A stretch of DNA of 34,915 bases from CAZFHL01 sp964519145 (GTDB lineage Bacteria; Patescibacteriota; Minisyncoccia; Phycocordibacterales; WO2-35-19), in assembly GCA_964519145.1 (NCBI GenBank), contig CAZFHL010000004.1, positions 1-34,915 on the forward strand. Direction: 5' to 3'. The first letter of the stretch is position 1. Every line of letters starts with the position of its first letter. Under the pieces are notes generated by a model that was not told the origin of the DNA, searched no databases, and worked only from the letters and a program-made list of their open reading frames with translations. Below, one piece after another: positions 1 to 8,000 of the stretch. The translations under genes and the position numbers were made by a program.

Positions 1-10
1 ATAAATTTGG

Positions 11-16
11 TATAAT
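11..16 (+). promoter_or_regulatory. extended -10 box of the M23 peptidase gene
   Basis: A perfect TATAAT preceded by TGG (extended -10 form TGn) lies exactly 6 nt before the ATG at 23. Transcription would start at or next to the A of the ATG, giving a leaderless mRNA. No SD is present. The -35 region is outside the window. Confidence 0.6.
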
Positions 17-22
17 AGATAG

Positions 23-1288
23 ATGAATAGAAATATAATCTTGTGTTTTTCGGTTATTTTGTCTTTTTTTATTTTAAATCCTAAAATATATGCGGAGGAT
101 AAAATAGAAAATATAAAACAAAATATAGATGAGCACAGCGAAAAAATAAAAAAACTAGAAGAAGAAATAAAGACGTATTCAAAACAAATAGAAGTAGTTA
201 GCGGTGAAGCCAAAAATTTACAAAACACAGTCAAAGAACTTGATATAAATCAAAAGAAAATAAACACCGAAATAAATAAGACTCAATTAAATATAAAAAA
301 AACAAACCTTGTAATTACGGATTTAACTTCACAAATAAAAGAAGCAGAGGAAAGTATAGAAAACAATAAAAATGCAATATCAAAAACTATAAAAAATATG
401 CAAAGCAATGATTCCTATCATTTCATAGAAAATATTTTAAATAATAAGAGTATTGGAGATGTTTTTAATGATTATGAATCAATTTTACAATTCCAAAAAG
501 AAATTCAAAATACTGTTTCTGTTTTAAAAGATAAAAAAAATAAATTAGAAATACAAATTAAAGACAGGGAGGATTCTAAAAAGAAACTAACTTTATTTAA
601 AGAAGATCTAGACGATAAAAATAAAATATTAGATATAAATAAAAAAGAAAAAAGTGAGTTATTAAAAGCAACAAAAAACAAAGAAACTGTATATAAAACG
701 ATATTAGCAAACAAACAAGCGGAGAAAGAAAAGTTTGAACAAGAACTGTTTAAATTTGAATCAGAATTAAAAAAAATAATTGATCCAAAAAGTTTTCCGA
801 CAGGAAAAAAAGGGATTTTGTCTTGGCCTCTTGAGAGTATAACCTTAACTCAAGCTTTTGGTAAAACAATAGACGCCAAAAAGCTTTATGTTTCAGGCAC
901 ACACAACGGTGTTGATTTTCGAGCAAGTAGAGGTACACCCGTAAAAAGTGTACTAAATGGGGTTATTTCAAACACTGGAAATACTGATTTACAAAGAGGT
1001 TGTTATTCTTATGGTAAATGGATTTTAATAAAACATCCAAACGGTCTCAGTTCTCTCTATGCACACCTTGATGTCATAAAAGTAGAAATAGGTCAAAATG
1101 TAAATACAGGAGATACAATAGGACTCTCTGGTCAAACAGGGTATGCAACAGGACCGCACTTACATCTTACATTATACGCAACACAAGGAGTTGAGGTACA
1201 GAGATATACGTCTAGCAAAAATTGTAAAAATGTAGACATACCTGTTTCTGGTCCAAATGCTTATTTAGACCCGATGTTATATTTTTAA
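23..1288 (+). CDS. secreted coiled-coil M23 (LytM) peptidase
   Basis: A 421-residue murein hydrolase-type protein of the EnvC/NlpD style. Residues 1-24 form a signal peptide (hydrophobic run, then YAED). Residues about 25-250 are Lys/Glu-rich heptad-like coiled coil. The C-terminal third is a LytM domain with the zinc-ligand motifs THNGVDF (HxxxD) and GPHLHL (HxH). The family cleaves peptide cross-links in peptidoglycan or activates amidases during division. The zinc ligands look intact, so it may be catalytic, unlike EnvC itself. The ATG at 23 was chosen because an extended -10 box sits 6 nt upstream. The gene is followed 79 nt later by a small membrane protein on the same strand. Confidence 0.9.
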   Translation: MNRNIILCFSVILSFFILNPKIYAEDKIENIKQNIDEHSEKIKKLEEEIKTYSKQIEVVSGEAKNLQNTVKELDINQKKINTEINKTQLNIKKTNLVITDLTSQIKEAEESIENNKNAISKTIKNMQSNDSYHFIENILNNKSIGDVFNDYESILQFQKEIQNTVSVLKDKKNKLEIQIKDREDSKKKLTLFKEDLDDKNKILDINKKEKSELLKATKNKETVYKTILANKQAEKEKFEQELFKFESELKKIIDPKSFPTGKKGILSWPLESITLTQAFGKTIDAKKLYVSGTHNGVDFRASRGTPVKSVLNGVISNTGNTDLQRGCYSYGKWILIKHPNGLSSLYAHLDVIKVEIGQNVNTGDTIGLSGQTGYATGPHLHLTLYATQGVEVQRYTSSKNCKNVDIPVSGPNAYLDPMLYF

Positions 1289-1308
1289 AAATAAATTTAA
1301 TAATTTGT

Positions 1309-1314
1309 TATAAT
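1309..1314 (+). promoter_or_regulatory. extended -10 box before the small membrane protein
   Basis: TATAAT preceded by TGT, again 6 nt before an ATG (1321). Here the ATG opens only ATG-TTT-TAA, and the real gene starts 47 nt later at 1368. The predicted transcript therefore begins with a two-codon reading frame. Confidence 0.45.
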
Positions 1315-1367
1315 ATAAATATGTTTTAAAGACTGCTAAAATATAAAATCTTTTTAACCAAATAAAA

Positions 1368-1604
1368 ATGCAACCAAATAAAAATATTAAAAATAGGGGA
1401 TTTATAAAGACTATCATACTTGTGATTGTGTCTTTAGTAATCATAAAATATGTTTACGACATAAATGTAATAGACATTTTCACTACAGGAAAATTTAGAA
1501 TTTGGCTTGATAACTTTTATAATTTTAGTAGCAATATCTGGCAAAAATATGGCTCTTTAATTAAAAAATTATTTTCTTACATTTTAGATAAAATCAAAAA
1601 TTAA
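1368..1604 (+). CDS. small single-pass membrane protein, function unknown
   Basis: A 78-residue protein with a basic start (MQPNKNIKNR), one hydrophobic segment at residues about 13-35, and an aromatic, Lys-rich tail. I recognise no family. There is no SD in front of the ATG. It lies between the M23 peptidase and a bidirectional terminator at 1642-1668, so it is probably the last gene of that unit. A cell-envelope role is only suggested by the membrane segment and the neighbour. Confidence 0.6.
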   Translation: MQPNKNIKNRGFIKTIILVIVSLVIIKYVYDINVIDIFTTGKFRIWLDNFYNFSSNIWQKYGSLIKKLFSYILDKIKN

Positions 1605-1641
1605 TTAAAAATCACATTTATCTAAATTAAATTATATATAA

Positions 1642-1668
1642 AAAAGAAGTGCTAGTCGCACTTCTTTT
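1642..1668 (+). terminator. bidirectional intrinsic terminator
   Basis: An 11-bp perfect stem (AAAAGAAGTGC / GCACTTCTTTT) with a 5-nt loop. It has T-rich sequence on both exits and sits between convergent genes ending at 1604 (+) and 1694 (-). Confidence 0.8.
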
Positions 1669-1693
1669 GAATCTTTTATGAATAATATTTCAT

Positions 1694-1975
1694 TTATCTG
1701 TAAATAAATTCTCCCCGACCACCACAACATTCACAGGGAAGATTTACAGTCTTATTTGTCCCTTCGACTTTATAAGTAAAAGAACCTTTACCCTCGCAAG
1801 CGAGACATATTTGTCGCCATGAAAACTTCAGCTCTTCAAACTCTTTGACTGATTGAATAGTTGATAAGCATCGGGGGCATTGGACTCGACTGACTGTCAT
1901 CTCTTTGTTATCACGCTTCCAAATCCACCCTTTACTGTCACACTCATCACAACCTTGATAAATGATGAAATCCAT
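1694..1975 (-). CDS. DnaJ-type zinc-finger mini-protein (93 aa)
   Basis: A short protein built of four Cys pairs: CDEC, CPRC, CLACEGKG and CECCGGRG. The last two match the CxxCxGxG repeat of the DnaJ/HSP40 cysteine-rich domain. No J domain or substrate-binding domain is present. The start at 1975 (MDFIIYQGC) was chosen because AAAGGAG lies 5 nt before it; an ATG 15 nt further upstream would place the SD inside the coding region. It is the second gene after a similar 70-residue protein, 34 nt downstream. Stand-alone CxxCxGxG proteins bind zinc structurally, but the partner here is unknown. Confidence 0.75.
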   Translation of the reverse strand: MDFIIYQGCDECDSKGWIWKRDNKEMTVSRVQCPRCLSTIQSVKEFEELKFSWRQICLACEGKGSFTYKVEGTNKTVNLPCECCGGRGEFIYR

Positions 1976-2009
1976 TTTGGCTCCTTTCAAAAGTCTACCG
2001 AAACATTCA

Positions 2010-2222
2010 TCAGCGATCTGTTATACGAAGTTCTCCTTCTCCAAAACAATAAGTACATGACAGATAAATATGTTGACCATCTCTAATTTCAGTATACTTA
2101 GAAAGTCCAGAGCCATTGCACTTTGGACAAGTCTTAATAAGACTTGTTGAATATAGACCTTCTATATACCTTATCATTACACGTTTAAAATATCGAAATA
2201 ATTCAAGTTGTTCTGTGTTCAT
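2010..2222 (-). CDS. DnaJ-type zinc-finger mini-protein (70 aa)
   Basis: A 70-residue protein with an N-terminal helix-like segment (MNTEQLELFRYFKRVMIRYIEGLY) followed by one zinc-finger hairpin, CPKCNGSG at about 32-39 and CTYCFGEG at about 56-63. This is the CxxCxGxG pattern of the DnaJ cysteine-rich domain. A clear SD (GAGGAG) lies 9 nt before the ATG at 2222. It forms a two-gene unit with the 93-residue zinc-finger protein, driven from a probable promoter at 2267-2294. Function is unknown. Confidence 0.75.
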   Translation of the reverse strand: MNTEQLELFRYFKRVMIRYIEGLYSTSLIKTCPKCNGSGLSKYTEIRDGQHIYLSCTYCFGEGELRITDR

Positions 2223-2266
2223 TTCTTTGATCTCCTCAACTAGATTTTAAAGTACTATCCATCAAT

Positions 2267-2294
2267 AATATATCATATATAGTTGGAAAGTCAA
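2267..2294 (-). promoter_or_regulatory. probable promoter of the zinc-finger gene pair
   Basis: On the minus strand TTGACT (-35) is followed after about 16 nt by TATATT (-10), placed 45-70 nt upstream of the SD-led start at 2222. The spacing and box match are acceptable but not perfect. Confidence 0.45.
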
Positions 2295-2798
2295 GTCATT
2301 AACTTTATAAAATATTCAATATTTTCTATTTATAAATTATAAAAAGAATTTAGATCATACAAGAACACAAACACATCAAACAGGGGAGAAGGATAAAATT
2401 TATATTTTTAAAACAAAAAAATAAATTTCAAAATTCAAATTTAAAACAAAAATAATTATATAATTTAGACCTTAATCCTCCTCTATATTATATGCTCTAA
2501 AGATATATTGTGCGACATTATACTCTACTGCCCCTATTGTATAAGTACCGTGAGGACTTTGTCTTCGTATTTAATTTCAATCTTTATTTAGTTTTAATTT
2601 TTTGATATTTAGACAATATTAAATAATATGATTTAAAATAAAAATCTTAACTTCACCTAGCCTATCTAGTAGATTATATATTCCAAAACTTATCTGACTC
2701 CCCTATTTTCAAATTAAAATTTTTATTAAAAAAATATTTAAAAAAAATAAATTAATTTTAGTATTCATATATTTATGATCTAAAAAAATAATTAAAAA
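2295..2798. other. long gene-free AT-rich stretch
   Basis: About 500 nt with no open frame of credible length on either strand. It is very AT-rich, with scattered less AT-rich islands around 2470-2560. I see no tRNA, no array of repeats and no strong hairpin apart from the terminator that follows at 2799. It may hold an untranslated leader or an unrecognised small RNA, but nothing in the sequence shows this. Confidence 0.4.
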
Positions 2799-2830
2799 AA
2801 ACACCCGTTTATAAATATAAACAGGTGTTT
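2799..2830 (-). terminator. intrinsic terminator of the helical-repeat gene
   Basis: A hairpin with arms of about 14 nt (AAACACCTGTTTATA side) with one mismatch. On the minus strand it is followed by a run of eight T. It lies just past the stop of the 387-residue gene. Confidence 0.8.
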
Positions 2831-2836
2831 AAGACA

Positions 2837-4000
2837 TTATAAAATTTCTAAAATATAATTGGCGATATTATGTGCCTCCAGCGTATGATTTCTATCCATT
2901 TTCATTTTAAGAATCTTGTAGAGCTCTCTTTGTGAAAGTTTACGACCAAGACTATGTGCTGTTTCTATATAATCATCGAGTTTAATATAACTTAAACTTA
3001 ATTGAGCCTTTAGGATTCTCTCAAGCTCATCTATTGTAAGGTTTCTATTTAAAAATGTAACTACTTTAGAAGCTTCATGGAAAGAACCAGCTTTTATATG
3101 TATTCTAAGTAATCTGTTAAATGCTCTTATTTTACTAGACTCAGACATCATATTGGCTGTACTGAGAGCTGAATCAAATGAAAAAGATTTTAATTGAATA
3201 GAAAAAATTCTATTCAATTCTCTATTTAAAAGCCCTCGACCAATAAATCTGGCAGTCTCAATAGATCCACGAAGCAATCCTTCTCCTATATGAACTTCTA
3301 GAATCTCTTTAAACAAAGAAGTCCGCTCAGGTTCTGGGAAAGAATCTATTAATTCATAAGATTCAGTACTCAAAGAATTACTTGCTTCTGATTTAACAGC
3401 TTTCCTTAATCCATCTGTCCTATATGGTTCTGGAAGTTTAGAGGCAATAATTACAGCAGATTTCATAAAAACAGAATTCATTGCTATATCAAAGATTCCT
3501 TTTAATTTATCTGTACGCATTGGTTCTGGTAACAAAATAGCCGTCTTAACAGAATCCTCGAGATAACCATTGTAAATTTGAGTCTTCAACATATCTTCTA
3601 ATTCAGAGACAAAGAGATTGCGGCCAATTTCTTTAGCTATACTAACAGCTTGGTCATGATAACCAAAAATCTTAATTTGTGCTTCCAATATCTTCTCTAG
3701 CTCTTCGGGCGAAAGTGGACGACCAATAACACCTGCTGTAACTGTGCAATCATCAAATAACCCTTTATCTATTTGAACCGCTAAAATACTCTCAAGCTCA
3801 GTATTTGATAGTGACCGACCTATTTCTTGAGCGTCTCTATAAGCACTTGCAAATTCACCCCTAGATACGTCAAATTTCAATATTCTTTTAAAATGAGACC
3901 TTCGTTCACTTTCTGAAAGGATTTCTAATGCTTTGCCATGACCCAATCCTAACTTAGAAATTAAATTGTATAATTCTTTCATTACTCTCTCCTTATTCAA
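2837..4000 (-). CDS. helical-repeat protein of unknown function (387 aa)
   Basis: The whole protein is a tandem array of about ten repeats of roughly 33-36 residues. The consensus is like IGRxLxxxELExILxxQIxxGxxxxAxxxA, with best copies near residues 60, 92, 125, 252, 318 and 352. A middle group has 'PEPxRTxxLxxI' at the repeat joints. No signal peptide, membrane segment or catalytic motif is visible. The pattern is that of an alpha-solenoid (TPR/HEAT-like) and suggests a protein-binding scaffold, probably cytoplasmic. A good SD (GGAGAG) precedes the ATG at 4000. It stands alone between its own terminator and a 180-nt gap. I do not recognise the family. Confidence 0.75.
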   Translation of the reverse strand: MNKERVMKELYNLISKLGLGHGKALEILSESERRSHFKRILKFDVSRGEFASAYRDAQEIGRSLSNTELESILAVQIDKGLFDDCTVTAGVIGRPLSPEELEKILEAQIKIFGYHDQAVSIAKEIGRNLFVSELEDMLKTQIYNGYLEDSVKTAILLPEPMRTDKLKGIFDIAMNSVFMKSAVIIASKLPEPYRTDGLRKAVKSEASNSLSTESYELIDSFPEPERTSLFKEILEVHIGEGLLRGSIETARFIGRGLLNRELNRIFSIQLKSFSFDSALSTANMMSESSKIRAFNRLLRIHIKAGSFHEASKVVTFLNRNLTIDELERILKAQLSLSYIKLDDYIETAHSLGRKLSQRELYKILKMKMDRNHTLEAHNIANYILEIL

Positions 4001-4108
4001 CAGACTATCTTATTTTAGGATAATGGATATTATAAATATGTCAAATTAAAGAGATAATATGCACACACATTTGCCATATTTCATAAATTAAATAATTTTC
4101 ATATATAA

Positions 4109-4157
4109 AAACATTAAACAAAAAATCCACACATTGTGGATTTTTTGTTTAATGTTT
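4109..4157. terminator. long perfect hairpin, probable terminator of the lysozyme-like gene
   Basis: Two perfectly complementary 23-nt arms (4109-4131 and 4135-4157) separated by 3 nt. The core TCCACA/TGTGGA is followed by six T in either reading direction. It lies 33 nt beyond the stop of the minus-strand gene ending at 4190. The stem is unusually long for a terminator. Confidence 0.75.
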
Positions 4158-4189
4158 CAAATTTTAGTTTAATCTAAAATCCAAAAATA

Positions 4190-4663
4190 TTATCTATTGA
4201 TAGCCAATTCAGAGTTTATATATTTAGCATATGCATCTGATTTGCTCCAACATCTAGAAGAAGATTTCCAAGGTCTCACACCTTCTTTTTCAAAAAGATA
4301 CCTAGCATAAGCTGTGTTTCCTTCAATAGTCATGATATCGAAACCTAATTTATTGGATTCAAAATCATGATAATACTCATTGATTTGCATCACACCTTTA
4401 TCACTATTATTTTCTACTCCACTTAAAACGTTTCCGTTTTTATCGTGCTGTCTAAATCTAGATTCACACTTAGCGACTTCAATCATTATAGGTATATCAG
4501 AGAAATAACCTTTAACATACTCCTCGACTGTAATCACTTTTTTTATATCATTCTTTTTTAATGTACCCTGATTTGGTATGTTTTCTTTTACCTCAATAGT
4601 TTCAGGAATCATAACTGGATTTCCTGTTGCCCCTAAACCTGTTATGTTTGAAGCGAGCATCAT
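4190..4663 (-). CDS. lysozyme-like / SLT-type transglycosylase
   Basis: A 157-residue reading with a lysozyme-like fold. The segment MIEVAKCESRFRQHD carries the catalytic Glu in the 'ESxF' setting of soluble lytic transglycosylases. It is followed by SDKGVMQIN (G-x-MQI motif), NTAYARYLFEKEG and a C-terminal W-rich piece (RPWKSSSRCW). Such proteins cut the glycan backbone of peptidoglycan. Oddity: the first ATG lies inside what looks like a signal peptide. The same frame reads upstream as KLKNWLILQTTALGF with no ATG, GTG or TTG before an in-frame stop, while an AAGGA motif sits about 60 nt upstream. The true start may be non-canonical or the upstream sequence altered. Confidence 0.75.
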   Translation of the reverse strand: MMLASNITGLGATGNPVMIPETIEVKENIPNQGTLKKNDIKKVITVEEYVKGYFSDIPIMIEVAKCESRFRQHDKNGNVLSGVENNSDKGVMQINEYYHDFESNKLGFDIMTIEGNTAYARYLFEKEGVRPWKSSSRCWSKSDAYAKYINSELAINR

Positions 4664-4858
4664 AAATCCTAAAGCAGTAGTTTGTAAAATAAGCCAATTT
4701 TTTAATTTTAATCCTTGTTTATCATTTTCCTACTAATAAAAGTAGGTAAACATTTTAAACATAAAAATGATTCAAGGTAGAGACAAAATTTAGTAATATC
4801 CTCAGACACGAACCTCAATATTATTGATTTTTTGTCTAAGCCAAATAGTGTCTCTAAT

Positions 4859-4888
4859 CAAAAAATCCAGCATACTAACGATACTGGA
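4859..4888 (-). terminator. intrinsic terminator of the large repeat gene
   Basis: On the minus strand UCCAGUAU pairs with AUGCUGGA (one G-U pair) around a 7-nt loop and is followed at once by six T. It lies about 115 nt after the stop at 5004. Confidence 0.7.
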
Positions 4889-4910
4889 CTTCCCTAAAAG
4901 TATAGCACTA

Positions 4911-4937
4911 TTGACAAATAAAGTCAAGTTGTATAAT
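4911..4937 (+). promoter_or_regulatory. promoter-like site pointing into the antisense of the repeat gene
   Basis: Perfect TTGACA and TATAAT boxes with a short 15-nt spacer on the plus strand. No plus-strand gene follows until 8544, so any transcript would be antisense to the 3' end of the 1122-residue gene. The short spacer makes this weak. Confidence 0.3.
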
Positions 4938-5003
4938 GTTGTTTTTTACAAAATATCTTTATTTAAAGCCTTATTATACAAAATATGACTTTACTGTTTT
5001 TGA

Positions 5004-8000
5004 CTAAAATTCTTTAAAATTTGGGTCTATAGCAAAATATGCATTTACAGATTTTTGAGAGCTAACTACTACAGTACAAACACCTCTTCCACTACAATCC
5101 CCTCCCCAACCGGTAAATACTCTGCCTGTAGTTGGTGTTGCTGTGAGTGTTATTGTCGGGCTACCAGAATAATTTTCTGTACAATCACTTCCACAATTTA
5201 TACCTCCTGTATTATCTACAACCGTGCCATTACCTGATCTTATAACATCAAGTCTATTTGTAGAAGGAGAAGAAACATTTATTGTGACAGAGGAAGAAAC
5301 TGAGCCAGGGTTACAAGAAAGTGTATACGTTCTGGTATTTGATAAAGCTCCAGTTGATACATAATAACTACTACTTGGGTAAGTAGAAAATGTGATTATA
5401 GAAGGATCTATAATACAACTTGTAGCGTTAGTGTAATTCCATCTTAAAAAAGTTCCGGTATTTGGATTTGGTAGACTTGTATTATCTGCCGTCAAACTAA
5501 CTGTAGCATTTGGTATACTAGCATTAGAAACCGTAAAACTCGCACTAACAGCACAGTTATCTCCTTCATCACTTTCAGATACAGTGTTTGTATTATCTGC
5601 ACAGACTTCAAATTTGTGAGTACCTGCTACTCCTGTCCAATTCCAATTTTCTGTTTCTGATCCATTTGGAGAAAGCGCTCCTGTTGTTTGATTTGTTAGT
5701 GTAGTATCATAAGTGCCATCATTGTTTAAATCAATTCTTAATCTTGTTTGAGAGGATACTGAAGAATTGTTTCCTTGATTTATTACTCTTCCAGAAAAAG
5801 AAATTGTTTGACCTGTTGTCAATGTGCCTGAGGTAGATAGGTTGTCGGTAGCGAGGTCAGGTGCTGTACAATTCGAAGGAGCAGTGGTAGAGACTGTAGC
5901 TGTATCTGATGTCCCATCAGAGTTTGATGCAGTAATGGTATATGAATAATTTTGTGATGGAGTTAAATTGTATTCAGAGACAAATAGATTTGAACCATTA
6001 TAAATTGTAGATGCTCCCCTCTTTACTGTATAACTCGTAGCACCAGAAGAAGCGTTCCAAGATAAATTTATTTGTCCTGTACCGCAAGTACTAGGTCCTG
6101 CCCAAAAACCAGTAGGAGTAGATGGCGGATTTGAATTTAGAGAATAGCTAGCAGAGACTGTCCTTGCTTGACTCATTATAACAGTACAAGAACCTGTACC
6201 AGAACATGAGCCTCCCCAACCAGTAAAAGTAGAACCAGAACTTGGTGTTTGACTTAATGTTACAGAAGTCCCACTTGAAAATGATTCTGAGCAATCTGTA
6301 CCACAATTAATACCTGTACCTGTAATAGTCCCATTTCCTGTACCATCTTTATTTACAGTCAAACCATATTGATTTGCAGGACTGACTACAACAGAAACAC
6401 TATCAACAGCGTTTGCTGTACCAGATTTTGAACAAGTAATCATAAATATATATGAACCAGTATTTAAACTAGTTATATCTTCATAAAAACCATTTACGTT
6501 TTTACTACCAGACCAATTTTGTGAAGCTACACAAGATGTAGGCGTCCCAGTTGTTGTCCAAGATAATCTAGTTTGATTTGCTGGTCTTTGCATAGAAGTA
6601 GGGTTTGCTGTGATAGAAACAGTTATCGGTGTAGGTGCAACCGTAAAACTCGCACTAACAGCACAGTTATCTCCTTCATCACTTTCAGATACAGTGTTTG
6701 TATTATCTGCACAGACTTCAAATTTGTGAGTACCTGCTACTCCTGTCCAATTCCAATTTTCTGTTTCTGATCCATTTGGAGAAAGCGCTCCTGTTGTTTG
6801 ATTTGTTAGTGTAGTATCATAAGTGCCATCATTGTTTAAATCAATTCTTAATCTTGTTTGAGAGGATACTGAAGAATTGTTTCCTTGATTTATTACTCTT
6901 CCAGAAAAAGAAATTGTTTGACCTGTTGTCAATGTGCCTGAGGTAGATAGGTTGTCGGTAGCGAGGTCAGGTGCTGTACAATTCGAAGGAGCAGTGGTAG
7001 AGACTGTAGCTGTATCTGATGTCCCATCAGAGTTTGATGCAGTAATGGTATATGAATAATTTTGTGATGGAGTTAAATTGTATTCAGAGACAAATAGATT
7101 TGAACCATTATAAATTGTAGATGCTCCCCTCTTTACTGTATAACTCGTAGCACCAGAAGAAGCGTTCCAAGATAAATTTATTTGTCCTGTACCGCAAGTA
7201 CTAGGTGTAGCAGACAAATTTGTGGGATTAGGAGGAGGTGTTGGTGTTCTTTCTCTTGTAAAATCAGCACTATCACAAATAGCCACAGTCCCACTGTCTC
7301 CAGGTCCACTATACATAAATACAGGAGCAAAATAATTTCCATAATCAGGATTATTTTGTCTATGATTTGATAAATTTACAGTGGTCTTCCATGTACCATT
7401 TCCTATATTTGTACCAGGATACCATCTTTGATCATCGGTACCGCCTTCAACCGACCAAACAGGAAAATTTACATAACCAGCGTTTACTCCGTATGCATAT
7501 AAATCTATTGTCCCATCTCCATAAACAACAGGAACTGCTGGTGCAGAATTTGAACAAGTAGGAGTCATTGCGGTGACTGTTACTTGATATATTAAGGTTA
7601 ATCCACAAAAAGAATTATTTTGATTTGTGACTTTTACAGTAAAAGCATAGGTTCCAGGGTCTGTATTTATTGTAGTATTTATTTGACTAGCCATTAAAAC
7701 ACTTCCATCACTTTGACCAAAAGAAGTTGATGTGTTTCCAGAATAAGTAGCAGATGATACACCATTATATTCTATATCAACAAACTGAATACCATCTTGA
7801 CTTTGTAAGTTAAAATAAAATGGAACAGACTGACCTTGTACCACAGTTAAATTTGTAGAACCAATCACTCCACCAAGCACATCGTTGACTTGATCTAAGG
7901 GACACTGACTACCCCCAACAACACCAACACTTCCTGAACCACCAATTGAACAGGCAGGTTCAGGATTGTTTGCAGATTGACAAGTTCCAGAAACGCAGAC

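Larger units (their letters stand above)
4664..5003. other. intergenic region with terminator, hairpin and promoter-like site
   Basis: This 340-nt stretch holds a short hairpin just upstream of the lysozyme-like gene (CCTACT/AGTAGG near 4730-4747). It also holds the terminator of the large repeat gene (4866-4888) and a plus-strand promoter-like pair at 4911-4937. No coding frame is credible. Confidence 0.5.

Noticed and set aside
5529..7206. CRISPR-like or short tandem repeat array
   Set aside because: The repetition is a single long two-copy coding duplication; there are no short regularly spaced repeats. No CRISPR array or cas gene was seen in the window.
6573..7561. Several plus-strand open frames inside the large secreted gene
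   Set aside because: They are antisense readings of the Thr/Ser-rich repeat coding region, with no start signals and low-complexity products.
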